37,793 nt of DNA from an uncultured Flavonifractor sp. (GTDB lineage Bacteria; Bacillota; Clostridia; Oscillospirales; Oscillospiraceae): positions 1 to 37,793 of the forward strand of contig CANAAV010000023.1 in NCBI GenBank assembly GCA_947346365.1, given 5' to 3'. Numbering within the stretch: position 1 is the first letter of the stretch; each line of letters starts with the position of its first letter. The notes under the pieces were generated by a model. The model was not told the DNA's origin, did no database searches, and worked only from the letters and a program-made list of their open reading frames with translations. The position numbers and the translations under genes are program-made. Below, piece after piece: positions 8,946 through 16,083 of this stretch.

Positions 8946-9341
8946 TCAGCGCGCCTCCTTTTTGGCCTCGGCCTTGGACAGAAAACGGCTGAGCGTGATG
9001 AGAAAGCGCTCGTGCACGCCTTCGCCGATAGGACCGGCCTGGTCGTAGGCCCTGACGGAAAAGATGAGCTTTTTCCCCTCCACGGCGGTGAGCTCTGCCT
9101 GTGCCCACACCTGCATTCCCACAGGCGTGGCGGCGTCATGGGTCACGTCCAGCCGGGTGCCCACGGTGCCCTGATCCTCTTCCAGGACGGACTGGACGGC
9201 GTTGACGGCAGCGCGCTCCATAAGGGCGATCATACAGGGGGTGGCAAATACCGGCACCAGCCCGCTGCCCATGGCGGCGGCGGTGTTCTCCGGCGTAACC
9301 ATGCACTGGGCGCGGCCTTTCATTCCAATGGTAATCGGCAT
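8946..9341 (-). CDS. hotdog-fold thioesterase, FlK-like
   Basis: This 131-residue protein has the hotdog architecture of the fluoroacetyl-CoA thioesterase (FlK) family: an N-terminal strand region, a long helix containing ALMERAAVNAVQ, then TRLDVTHDAATPVGMQVWAQAEL and a final GEGVHERFLI strand. Many clostridial members hydrolyse unknown acyl-CoAs, so a specific substrate cannot be given. GGAAGGAAGGAG upstream is a strong ribosome-binding site. It is first in an operon with the frameshifted ybaK, driven by the promoter at 9439-9467. Confidence 0.85.
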   Translation of the reverse strand: MPITIGMKGRAQCMVTPENTAAAMGSGLVPVFATPCMIALMERAAVNAVQSVLEEDQGTVGTRLDVTHDAATPVGMQVWAQAELTAVEGKKLIFSVRAYDQAGPIGEGVHERFLITLSRFLSKAEAKKEAR

Positions 9342-9421
9342 TGTTTTCCCGCTCCTTCCTTCCGGAAACCGCAGCTTACAGCCGAAAGACAGAAAAGAGC
9401 CTGCGGCAGGAGGACGGTTTG

Positions 9422-9467
9422 CCGGTGTTTACCCGGATAGTTTACACCGGATTTTGCCGGAAAGCAA
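9422..9467 (-). promoter_or_regulatory. promoter of the thioesterase gene with overlapping inverted repeat
   Basis: On the minus strand TTGCTT (9467-9462), 17-base spacer, TAAACT (9444-9439). The inverted repeat CCGGTGT (9422-9428) / ACACCGG (9444-9450) straddles the -10 box and start region, so it could be an operator for an unidentified repressor. Confidence 0.6.
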
Positions 9468-9502
9468 GGCAAATCGGAAAAGCAGGCCGAAAATGGGGGC
9501 GC

Positions 9503-10024
9503 TTACCACAAAGCAAAAAAGGTGTACTGGGAATTGAGGGACAGGTCGGCGAAGAGAACGCCCCGGGGCGGCAGAAAAGTAAACAGCACAAGGGCGGCGC
9601 CTAGAGCGGCGGCCAGCAGTGCAAACAGCTCCCACCGCTGTGAAAGCCACGCCTGGGGCAGACGGGGAGAGAGCAGAAAGACGCCCGCCATCAGCAGCAC
9701 GTATAATATGATATCAAAGAGCATGCTTTCCCCGCCCAGCAGCACGTGGTAGACCCAGCCGGCCCCCAGCAGAAGGATACCGGCCAGCAGGAGAGCCAGA
9801 CACCGCGGTCCCAGAGACTGCCGCCCGTCCTGCCGGGCCAGAATGAGGAAAGCCGCGAGACTGGGCCAGCAGATCAGTTTCAGGTGCTCCCAGAGGCTCT
9901 CTTTCACCGGGGCGAAGCAGGCGGTGACCGGATTGGGAAACAGCTCGTACAGAAAATGCAGGCAGGCTCCCGCCAGAGTGGCCGCAATGAAGGCCAAAAG
10001 GGTGGACCGGGACGGACGGAACAT
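9503..10024 (-). CDS. DUF6512-like integral membrane protein
   Basis: This 173-residue protein has about five hydrophobic segments (near residues 9-28, 50-62, 77-97, 105-122 and 135-150). The sequence NPVTACFAPVKESLWEHLKL after the first helix is the recognisable signature of the family I know as DUF6512, common in gut Clostridia and of unknown function. AAGGAGG eight bases before the ATG supports the start. It is divergent from ypeB, sharing the 167-base intergenic region. It may be transcribed towards the thioesterase gene, but that gene has its own promoter. Confidence 0.75.
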   Translation of the reverse strand: MFRPSRSTLLAFIAATLAGACLHFLYELFPNPVTACFAPVKESLWEHLKLICWPSLAAFLILARQDGRQSLGPRCLALLLAGILLLGAGWVYHVLLGGESMLFDIILYVLLMAGVFLLSPRLPQAWLSQRWELFALLAAALGAALVLFTFLPPRGVLFADLSLNSQYTFFALW

Positions 10025-10106
10025 GGGCGATACCTCCTTATTTCTTCTTACTGGGAGCTTATGCCGTGTCCCTGGAAGGTAGACCGGGAGGAAAGATTTC
10101 AGGCAG

Positions 10107-10135
10107 TCATAATGCCCCCGTTTCTGGTAAGACTA
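10107..10135 (+). promoter_or_regulatory. sigma-F/sigma-G-type promoter of ypeB
   Basis: TCATA (10107-10111), 14-base spacer and GGTAAGACTA (10126-10135). The -10 matches every fixed position of the forespore pattern GGnrAnAnTw, and the -35 matches four of five of GHATR. The leader contains a perfect 7-bp hairpin (10148-10154/10159-10165) before the AGGAGGGG ribosome-binding site. The spacer length equals that of the sigG promoter in this window. Confidence 0.6.
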
Positions 10136-10191
10136 TCTCACAAAAGGCGGGCGCTTATGCGCCCGAGAGAGGGCAAAATAGGAGGGGTTTT

Positions 10192-11565
10192 ATGGGTAGG
10201 ATTTGGAGCAGCCGGCGAGGGCGGGTCCGGGTGGTCAGCTTTTTGACAGCCGGGGCGCTGGCCGCAGCGGGGTTTGGCATACAGGGCAGGGCACAGGCCG
10301 CCCAGTATGCCCGCCTGCTGGGGAATCAGCGCCGGCACGCATTTGCAGAGCTGACTGCTGCTGCCGTGGAGTTGGATACGGCGCTGCAAAAGGCCAGCTA
10401 CGCCACGACGCCGGGGCTGTTTTCCAGCCTGTGCACCCAGGCCTATGCCAAAGCGCTCGCCGCGCAGATGGCTTTGGGAGAGCTGCCCTTTGGAAACATT
10501 GAGCTGGAACAGACCGCAGCCTTTTTTGCAAAGACCGGAGACTATGCCATGGCCCTCTCCCGGCAGGCCTATGGGGAGGCGGTGTGCACCCAAGAGGAGC
10601 GGGAGAACGTCGCGGCACTGGCGCAGACGGCCTCTGCCCTGGCGGACGCGCTGGGCACCCTTGCGCTCCAGCTGGGGGAGGGAGAAATGGATTTGGAGGA
10701 TCTGGAGGAGGTCCGGGCCCGCCTGTGCGCCGTTACGGAGGGAGAGAGTGATTTGACAGGCGGCTCCGTATTTCAGAGTGTAGAGGCTGATTTTCCCCAG
10801 ACGCCCGCTCTGATCTATGACGGGCCTTTTTCCGAACATCTGTCCAACCGGACGCCGAAGATGCTGGAGGGACTGCCCCAGGCCAGCGAGGAGGAGGCCA
10901 GGGAGGCCGCGGCCCGGTTCCTGGGCCTGCGGGCGGACATCTTTACTCTTTCCGCTCAAGGGGAGGGAGCGCTGCCCACTTGGGGCTTTACCGCCGCGGT
11001 GGACGGGGGCGAGCTCTATGTGGAGGTCACACGGCAGGGGGCTCAGGTGCTGCAGGTGATCTCCTCCCGGCCGGTCGCCGCCGCGCGGCTGGACCGGGAA
11101 GCCGCCGTTCAGGCGGCGGCGGATTTTTTGGAGCAGCGGGGATATCCCAATATGAGGCACAGCTATTCCATCAACCAGGGAGACGCGCTGACAGTCCACT
11201 TTGCCGCCGTACAGGACGGGGTGTACTGCTATCCGGACCTGGTAAAGGTGACAGTGGCCTTAGACACCGGAGGGATGATCGGGTTTGAGGGCCACGGCTA
11301 TCTGATGAACCACTGCACCCGTACGCTGCCCGTCGCCAAGGTCAGCCGGGAGGAGGCCCAAAAGCGGGTGGGAGAGGGACTGAAGGCGCTGTCGCATCAG
11401 ATGGTTTTAATCCCCAGCGCGGGGGAATACGAGCTGTTTTGCCACGAATTTAAATGCGAGGCCGCCAACGGCAGCCATGTGTTGGTGTACGTCAACGCTG
11501 AAAGCGGGCAGGAGGAGCGGATTTTGCTTCTGCTGGAGGATGAGAGCGGGACGCTGACGGTTTAA
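10192..11565 (+). CDS. ypeB: germination protein YpeB
   Basis: YpeB is made in the forespore, sits at the inner spore membrane/cortex and is required with the lytic transglycosylase SleB for cortex breakdown on germination. The 457-residue protein starts at an ATG seven bases after AGGAGGGG. An N-terminal membrane anchor (about residues 12-32) is followed by an alpha-helical domain (AQYARLLGNQRRHAFAELTAA onward) and C-terminal PepSY-like repeats, with YpeB-typical phrases such as VYCYPDLVKVTVALDTG and FEGHGYLMNH. In bacilli and many Clostridia sleB lies directly upstream; here the upstream neighbour is a divergent membrane protein, so sleB must be elsewhere or missing. A forespore-type promoter precedes it. 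Confidence 0.93.
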   Translation: MGRIWSSRRGRVRVVSFLTAGALAAAGFGIQGRAQAAQYARLLGNQRRHAFAELTAAAVELDTALQKASYATTPGLFSSLCTQAYAKALAAQMALGELPFGNIELEQTAAFFAKTGDYAMALSRQAYGEAVCTQEERENVAALAQTASALADALGTLALQLGEGEMDLEDLEEVRARLCAVTEGESDLTGGSVFQSVEADFPQTPALIYDGPFSEHLSNRTPKMLEGLPQASEEEAREAAARFLGLRADIFTLSAQGEGALPTWGFTAAVDGGELYVEVTRQGAQVLQVISSRPVAAARLDREAAVQAAADFLEQRGYPNMRHSYSINQGDALTVHFAAVQDGVYCYPDLVKVTVALDTGGMIGFEGHGYLMNHCTRTLPVAKVSREEAQKRVGEGLKALSHQMVLIPSAGEYELFCHEFKCEAANGSHVLVYVNAESGQEERILLLLEDESGTLTV

Positions 11566-11576
11566 GCGGAAAAAGA

Positions 11577-11793
11577 GGGCGGGGCCAACTTGGCCCCGCC
11601 CCCAGGCTGCCGGAAGAGGCTGCGCCTTTTCCGGCAGCGGAAGTGCAGCTCGCACACTTGCGGGCTGAGCTGTGTTTTCTCCAACGTACATGCCGCTGGA
11701 GAAAACAGATGAAAAAATTTTCCCGCCTGCGGGTGGGAATTCTGCGAGGCTTTTTTGACAAGCAGAGGGCGGAGCTAGCTTGGCCCCGCCCCC
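11577..11793. repeat. structured multi-hairpin repeat, copy B (inverted relative to copy A)
   Basis: This element lies between the convergent ypeB and the 11799 gene. GC-rich palindromes are at both ends (GGGCGGGGCCA...TGGCCCCGCCC near 11577-11601 and a weaker one near 11767-11791). Inside are a hairpin with the same 13/7/13 geometry as in copy A (11674-11686/11694-11706, GTTTTCTC...GAGAAAAC) and one with the same 8/4/8 geometry (11720-11727/11732-11739). Read on the minus strand it aligns with copy A through shared segments such as TTGTCAAAAAAG, GAGAAAACACA and AAGTGTGCGAGCTG. Several stem positions differ in both arms so that pairing is kept. Confidence 0.78.
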
Positions 11794-11798
11794 GCGCG

Positions 11799-11993
11799 CT
11801 ATGTTTCATCTAATACATGCCGGCCCAGGGTCCCGTCGGCATTGATGTAAAAACCGTCCACGATCTCCTGGGTCCCACCGCCGAAATACCAGCCGTTGGC
11901 CTCAACAAAGGCGAGGAAACGCGCTAAAAACGCATCGTGGGAGAGCTCCGGAGGGATCTCGACGCAGCCGTGAATTTCAATTTCCTTACGCAT
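11799..11993 (-). CDS. small conserved-looking protein of unknown function
   Basis: The chosen start gives 64 residues (MRKEIEIHGCVEIPPELSHD...). It overlaps the stop of the upstream LOR/SDH gene by eight bases (ATGCGTAA), a typical coupled-translation arrangement, which is the main reason to trust it. It has the pattern of a small alpha/beta domain: strand (EIEIHGCVEI), helix (DAFLARFLAFVEANGW), glycine turn (YFGGGTQEI) and strand (VDGFYINADG). I do not recognise a named family. The gene ends a few bases from the outer hairpin of repeat copy B. Confidence 0.65.
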   Translation of the reverse strand: MRKEIEIHGCVEIPPELSHDAFLARFLAFVEANGWYFGGGTQEIVDGFYINADGTLGRHVLDET

Positions 11994-13086
11994 GGAGCGG
12001 CGTGTCCGCCACGCCCTTGCGGACGTTGACAATGAAATCCTGTACATTGGTGACGATGGTGCGCACCGACAGGCTGCCCCGGTCCCGGAGCTTGTTGACA
12101 GCGAACTCCGAAATGTCCACTGAGTAGAAATACACTGGGCGGATCTGTCCGTTGACCACCCGGTAGGAGGGAGTCATGTTGCCGGTGGCCACGGTGTGAA
12201 GGGTGGAGGCCATGCAGATGACGGTGGTTGCCCGGCGCACCTGATCCCGCATGGCATTTTGCCCCTCGTAGACGTTGCCGTAGACCTCCGGCAGGGGTCC
12301 GTCGTCCCGGACAGAGCCCACCAGCACATAGGGGACGCTGTGCTGGACGCATTCATAGATGATGCCGTCCCTCACCGCGCCGCTGTGGATAAAAGCGGCG
12401 GTGGAGCCGCAGGCGCGGACGGCGTTGATGGTGTCAATGTGGTTGTAATGTCCGTTGGGGCGGCTCTGCTGGGTGTAGATATCCTGCCCCAGAGCGGTGC
12501 GCAGATAGCCTGCCTCCAAATCGTGGGTGGCCAGGGCGTTGCCTGCCAGCAGGCCGTGAACATACCCGCCGCGGACCAGGGCGGCAAAAGCGTCCCGTGC
12601 GTCGGCGTCGAAGGCACAGGCGGGGCCCAGCACCCAGACGATATATCCGTGTTCCCGTTCATGGCGGAGCAGCTCGTAGATGGAGTCGTAGTCCATGGAA
12701 TAGGCGGTCTCGCGGGAGCGGCCCTGTCGGAAGGAAAAGGTCTCCTGCTGCGCATCCTCCTGCTGGAAGCCGGCGGCGTGGACATAGATGCCCCGGGAGC
12801 CGTCCTCGCTGCGGCCCACGGCCACAGGTTCTCCCGCCTTCAGATTGCGGAATTCCACTGCAGAAAGCCTGCCCTGCCGCAGCACGGCGACGCAGTCCAT
12901 GCGGCTCTCCTCTACCAACAGCCACTGTCCGTCAACCTTGAAATATTCCGGGAAAATGCTGGTGGCGTGGTATCCCTCAGGGGCTACGCCGTCCTGGGGC
13001 GCAGGGGTGAAGCGGGCATCCGGAGCGGTTTGGAACTGGGGCAGGGTAAAATCGGGGGCGTGATATGCGGGCAGGGTGAAGGGCAT
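11986..13086 (-). CDS. LOR/SDH-domain protein (TIGR00300-type; candidate ornithine cyclodeaminase)
   Basis: The protein has 366 residues. The C-terminal half carries the features of the family named after the LOR/SDH region: GNALATHDLEAGYL, then HYNHIDTINAVRACGS, a glycine-poor Rossmann-like core and VICMASTLHTVATGNMTPS. Family members in methanogens and the C-terminal domain of cyanobacterial ArgZ/AgrE convert ornithine to proline plus ammonia using bound NAD; that is family knowledge, not shown here. It sits between an upstream promoter (13149-13177) and the small overlapping gene at 11799. A proC gene is also in this window, but about 9.5 kb away. I am confident of the family and less so of the substrate. 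Confidence 0.8.
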   Translation of the reverse strand: MPFTLPAYHAPDFTLPQFQTAPDARFTPAPQDGVAPEGYHATSIFPEYFKVDGQWLLVEESRMDCVAVLRQGRLSAVEFRNLKAGEPVAVGRSEDGSRGIYVHAAGFQQEDAQQETFSFRQGRSRETAYSMDYDSIYELLRHEREHGYIVWVLGPACAFDADARDAFAALVRGGYVHGLLAGNALATHDLEAGYLRTALGQDIYTQQSRPNGHYNHIDTINAVRACGSTAAFIHSGAVRDGIIYECVQHSVPYVLVGSVRDDGPLPEVYGNVYEGQNAMRDQVRRATTVICMASTLHTVATGNMTPSYRVVNGQIRPVYFYSVDISEFAVNKLRDRGSLSVRTIVTNVQDFIVNVRKGVADTPLHA

Positions 13087-13148
13087 AAAAAAACCTCCTA
13101 GTGATTGATAAAAGGCGGCGCGGCAGGCTGTGCCGCCGCTGCACCTCT

Positions 13149-13177
13149 ATTGTAGCCGATTTGACCGAAGATAGCAA
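13149..13177 (-). promoter_or_regulatory. promoter of the LOR/SDH gene
   Basis: Minus strand TTGCTA (13177-13172), 17-base spacer, TACAAT (13154-13149), about 60 bases before the ATG at 13086. Confidence 0.7.
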
Positions 13178-13224
13178 TCCGTATTTGTTGAAAGTTCCGA
13201 TATTTCGCGCCGGAGGGCATATGT

Positions 13225-13243
13225 AAAGCCGCCTCCCGGCGGC
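13225..13243 (-). terminator. possible terminator of sigG
   Basis: GCCGCC/GGCGGC 6-bp hairpin (13228-13233/13238-13243, loop of four) followed on the minus strand by TTTACAT. It lies about 30 bases past the sigG stop. The T tract is short, so the call is tentative. Confidence 0.45.
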
Positions 13244-13271
13244 CTGGGCAGAAGAGCTTTATAGAAGGGGA

Positions 13272-14042
13272 CTAAAGATTCTTTTTAATCTGATTAATGG
13301 CGTTTTTTTCCAGGCGGGAGACTTGGGCCTGGGAGATGCCGATTTCGGCAGAGACCTCCATCTGGGTCTTGCCCTCAAAAAAGCGCAGGTTGAGAATATG
13401 CCGCTCCCGGTCGCTGAGCTGGGACATGGCCTCTTTCAAGGCGATTTGCTCCAGCCAGCTTTCGTCGGTGTTTTTGGAGTCCTTCACCTGGTCCATCACG
13501 CATATGGTGTCTCCGCCGTCGGAGTATACGGGCTCGTAGAGGCTTACCGGGTCCATGATGGCGTCCAGGGCAAAGACCACGTCCTCCCGCTTCACGTCCA
13601 ACAGTTTGGCAATTTCCTCTACAGTGGGCTCTTTTTGATGCTCGCTCATATATTTCTCTTTGGCCTGAAGCACCCGGTAGGCGGTATCCCGCATGGAGCG
13701 GGACACCCGCATAGAGGAATTGTCCCGCAGATAGCGGCGGATTTCGCCCACGATCATGGGTACGCCATAGGTGGAGAAGCGCACGTCCAGATCGGTATTA
13801 AAATTATCGATGGCCTTAATCAGGCCGATGCATCCCACCTGAAACAGATCGTCGGCGTTCTCACCGCGGTTGACAAACTTTTGGATGACCGAGAGCACCA
13901 GGCGCAGATTGCCTGCGATCAGCTCTTCTCTGGCCTGCTTGTCCCCCTGCTTTGCGCGTTTGAGCAGCGCCAGCGTCTCGTCGCTTTTGAGCACCTTGAG
14001 CTTGGCGGTATTAACGCCGCAGATCTCCACCTTGCCCTGCAT
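13272..14042 (-). CDS. sigG: RNA polymerase sporulation sigma factor SigG
   Basis: SigG directs late forespore transcription. The 256 residues begin MQGKVEICGVNTAKLKVL, the N-terminal signature that separates SigG from SigF. Region 2 has DDLFQVGCIGLIKAIDNF and RFSTYGVPMIVGEIRRYLRD (-10 recognition), region 3 follows, and region 4 ends with the helix-turn-helix TQMEVSAEIGISQAQVSRLEK (-35 recognition). The sigE-spoIIGA genes that often lie upstream are not here; the gene is divergent from an ECF S-component. A forespore-type promoter precedes it at 14078-14105. Targets in this window are likely to include ypeB and possibly spoIVB. Confidence 0.96.
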   Translation of the reverse strand: MQGKVEICGVNTAKLKVLKSDETLALLKRAKQGDKQAREELIAGNLRLVLSVIQKFVNRGENADDLFQVGCIGLIKAIDNFNTDLDVRFSTYGVPMIVGEIRRYLRDNSSMRVSRSMRDTAYRVLQAKEKYMSEHQKEPTVEEIAKLLDVKREDVVFALDAIMDPVSLYEPVYSDGGDTICVMDQVKDSKNTDESWLEQIALKEAMSQLSDRERHILNLRFFEGKTQMEVSAEIGISQAQVSRLEKNAINQIKKNL

Positions 14043-14077
14043 CGGTCCATAACCCCCTCGCGGAAAACTGTGCTTAC

Positions 14078-14105
14078 AGTATTTCCGGGCGGGGGGCTTT
14101 CATAC
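14078..14105 (-). promoter_or_regulatory. sigma-F-type promoter of sigG
   Basis: Minus strand GTATG (14105-14101), 14-base spacer, GGAAATACT (14086-14078). This matches the forespore pattern GywTA / GGnrAnAnT at four of five and all fixed positions. It predicts a ~30-base leader to the sigG ATG. An interrupted inverted repeat (GGAAAACTGT...ACAGTATTTCC, 14062-14086) overlaps the -10. Confidence 0.65.
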
Positions 14106-14191
14106 GGCGGGGGAACAGGCTATATTTTTTATCGTGGGACCGTTTTCGATGGACTTCGTTCTGACCTTATTATATTTTCCATATCTGACGA

Positions 14192-14219
14192 TTGAAGTAC
14201 AGTCAGATTTTGCTATACT
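14192..14219 (+). promoter_or_regulatory. promoter of the ECF S-component gene
   Basis: TTGAAG (14192-14197), 16-base spacer, TATACT (14214-14219). No known riboswitch pattern is seen in the short leader. Confidence 0.55.
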
Positions 14220-14251
14220 GAAGCTATCAAAAGAAGTTAGGAGTGGTTCAA

Positions 14252-14842
14252 GTGGAAGATTTTAAGGAGAAGATTTCCCATAAAAAAATGACCGTGCAGC
14301 AGCTGTGCGTGCTGGGGATGCTGACGGCGCTGGTGTTTGCCAGCAATTACATGCGCGTGACGATGCCCATCGCCATCGGCGGCCGGACGTCCTTTACCCT
14401 GGCGAACATTATGTGCTGCCTGTCCGGGCTGCTGCTGGGCCCGGTGGGAGGGGTGGCCTCGGGGCTGGGTTCGGCGCTGTATGACCTGACCAATCCCCTG
14501 TTTGCCCCGGAGTGCTGGATTACGCTCATCACAAAAGGGACCATGGGCGCGGTGGCCGGGCTGGCCATGCGCTCTGCCCAGGAGCGGGAGCGGGCGGACT
14601 ATAGGCGCTGCCTGATAGGGGCAGTTCTGGGCTGCGCGGCCTACTATGTGCTGTATTTCGGAAAGTGCTTTGCCTACGACGGACTGCTGGTGGATCGGCT
14701 TGAGCCCGCGGTGGCTCTGGCGATTCTGCCTCTTAAGATTCCTGCGTCTATCTTCAATGCGGCTGTGGCGATTGTTGCGGCGCCGCCCCTGTGCGCGGCC
14801 CTCCGGGCCGCTCTACGGCGGGCCCATGTCAAGTCGGCCTGA
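14252..14842 (+). CDS. ECF transporter S-component (vitamin uptake), substrate unknown
   Basis: S-components capture a vitamin at the membrane and associate with a shared EcfA-A'-T energising module. The 196-residue protein has about five to six hydrophobic segments. It shows the typical layout: a short cytoplasmic N-terminus, VLGMLTALVFASNYMRV, then FTLANIMCCLSGLLLGPVGG, and GLGSALYDL with the alanine/glycine packing used to contact EcfT. GTG at 14252 is preferred because TTAGGAG lies eight bases before it; the in-frame GTG at 14243 would overlap the ribosome-binding site. No ecfA or ecfT genes are nearby, so it belongs to the group II (shared module) type. Related proteins transport riboflavin, folate, thiamin or queuosine precursors. 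Confidence 0.85.
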   Translation: MEDFKEKISHKKMTVQQLCVLGMLTALVFASNYMRVTMPIAIGGRTSFTLANIMCCLSGLLLGPVGGVASGLGSALYDLTNPLFAPECWITLITKGTMGAVAGLAMRSAQERERADYRRCLIGAVLGCAAYYVLYFGKCFAYDGLLVDRLEPAVALAILPLKIPASIFNAAVAIVAAPPLCAALRAALRRAHVKSA

Positions 14843-14906
14843 GGGCAGCTATGCCGCTTTCCTGTAGTAGCGTGCGATAAACCGTATGGGAAGGGCGTTT
14901 ATATGA

Positions 14907-14935
14907 TTGACAAACTGTAAAAAGAGACGTACAAT
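14907..14935 (+). promoter_or_regulatory. consensus sigma-A promoter of the kal-like gene
   Basis: TTGACA (14907-14912), 17-base spacer, TACAAT (14930-14935), about 60 bases before the ATG. The near-consensus boxes suggest strong expression. Confidence 0.8.
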
Positions 14936-14998
14936 AAACTTAGCAGTTTTTCAAAAAGAGAGCGTTTTTCCCCAATTTTTTGTTAGGAGTGAAGGAAA

Positions 14999-15400
14999 AT
15001 GGAAGAGAAAAAGTATACTTCGTTGATTCGCCTGCGCATGTCCGCCAAGGACGCCCATTACGGCGGAAATCTGGTGGACGGCGCCCACATGGTGCATCTG
15101 TTCGGCGATGTGGCGACCGAGCTGCTGATTAAGACCGACGGGGACGAGGGCCTTTTCTGCGCCTACAACAACGTCGAGTTCAAGGCCCCTGTCTATGCGG
15201 GGGATTACATCGAGGCCTATGGTGAGGTCACCCATATTGGCAATACCTCCCGCAAGATGCGTTTTGAGGCCCGTAAGGTCATTGCCACCCGCCCCGATAT
15301 CAGTGATTCCGCCGCTGATTTCCTGGAGGAGCCCATCATCGTAGCGGTGGCGGAGGGCACCTGCGTGGTGCCCAAGCAGTGCAAACGTAAAGAGCCCTGA
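14999..15400 (+). CDS. kal: 3-aminobutyryl-CoA ammonia-lyase (Kal-like hotdog protein)
   Basis: Kal removes ammonia from L-3-aminobutyryl-CoA to give crotonyl-CoA in the lysine fermentation pathway. The 133-residue protein is a single hotdog domain with the block [20 protein letters not shown] (about 13-32), then [34 protein letters not shown] and [11 protein letters not shown], which I associate with this family and not with ordinary thioesterases. GGAGTGAAGGAA precedes the ATG. The other pathway genes (kamA, kamDE, kdd, kce) are not in the window, and it has its own strong promoter and terminator. It may therefore be a stand-alone paralogue with another beta-amino- or beta-hydroxyacyl-CoA substrate. 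Confidence 0.72.
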   Translation: MEEKKYTSLIRLRMSAKDAHYGGNLVDGAHMVHLFGDVATELLIKTDGDEGLFCAYNNVEFKAPVYAGDYIEAYGEVTHIGNTSRKMRFEARKVIATRPDISDSAADFLEEPIIVAVAEGTCVVPKQCKRKEP

Positions 15401-15454
15401 AAAGGGACGGTTGAGCGGCACGGACCCGCTCGGCGAAAAGAGCCGGTAAACTGG

Positions 15455-15496
15455 CAGCCCCCTGATGCAGAAAGATAAAACTGCGTCAGGGGGCTG
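15455..15496 (+). terminator. hairpin terminator between convergent genes
   Basis: A 16-bp stem with one mismatched pair (CAGCCCCCTGATGCAG 15455-15470 with CTGCGTCAGGGGGCTG 15481-15496) lies 55 bases after the kal stop and faces the converging ECF gene. The T tract is short (TTGC), so it may be a bidirectional block and not a classical terminator. Confidence 0.6.
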
Positions 15497-15549
15497 TTGC
15501 ATGGAGATCAATAGAAATGGATAGAAGGGAATTTAGAAGGAGGGAGGGC

Positions 15550-16083
15550 TCAACGGGTGCGGCCGGGCGCGGCGTTCATGAGACGGGAGAGGACCTTCCG
15601 GCAGGGCTGAAACAGCACAAGCGCCATGACGAAGTTTCCTGCGCAGTGGAGCAGGTCGAAGGGGATGCCCTGTACCCACCAGGCCAGGGCAAACTGCCAG
15701 CCTCCGGAAATCCAGTACACCAGCGCGCACAAAGCGCCAAAGCAAAGGCCAAAGACCGCGCACAGAATGGCCCAGCCTATGGGGGACTCCATCCGGCGCA
15801 GCAGAATAGCCGCCAGGGCCAGCACAGCCCAGACATAGAGATAGCAGGCCGACCACAGTCCAAAGCCCCAGATCATATATTCCAGGGCCACATAGACGTA
15901 AACGGGACATAGGGCCCGCCAGCCCAGCACACTGGCGTATACTGCCACCAGCAGAGTGACCGGTTCAATATTGGGCAGAAAAGCCAGCGCCAGCTTAGCT
16001 ACGAGGAGAAGCGCGCCCAGCAGGCCGAATAAAACAATGTCCCAGGCCCCCAGCTTGGCCTGACGGCGGGCCTCAGCCATCAT
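15550..16083 (-). CDS. ECF transporter S-component, probable cobalamin type (CbrT-like)
   Basis: The 177-residue membrane protein has about six hydrophobic segments and the sequence FLPNIEPVTLLVAVYASVLGWRA after the first, followed by VYVYVALEYMIWGFGLW. That pattern belongs to the ECF S-component subgroup usually found beside DUF4430 proteins and linked to B12 uptake. Its start overlaps the end of the DUF4430 gene by 11 bases, so the two are translationally coupled. No EcfA/EcfT genes are present and no cobalamin riboswitch is visible upstream. The S-component call is firm; the cobalamin assignment rests on the partner gene. Confidence 0.78.
   Translation of the reverse strand: MMAEARRQAKLGAWDIVLFGLLGALLLVAKLALAFLPNIEPVTLLVAVYASVLGWRALCPVYVYVALEYMIWGFGLWSACYLYVWAVLALAAILLRRMESPIGWAILCAVFGLCFGALCALVYWISGGWQFALAWWVQGIPFDLLHCAGNFVMALVLFQPCRKVLSRLMNAAPGRTR

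Noticed and set aside
10138-11199. 353-codon minus-strand ORF opposite ypeB
   Set aside because: Shadow of ypeB; composition is that of reverse-complemented coding sequence.
14243-14251. GTG at 14243 as start of the ECF S-component
   Set aside because: It overlaps the TTAGGAG ribosome-binding site; GTG at 14252 has proper spacing.
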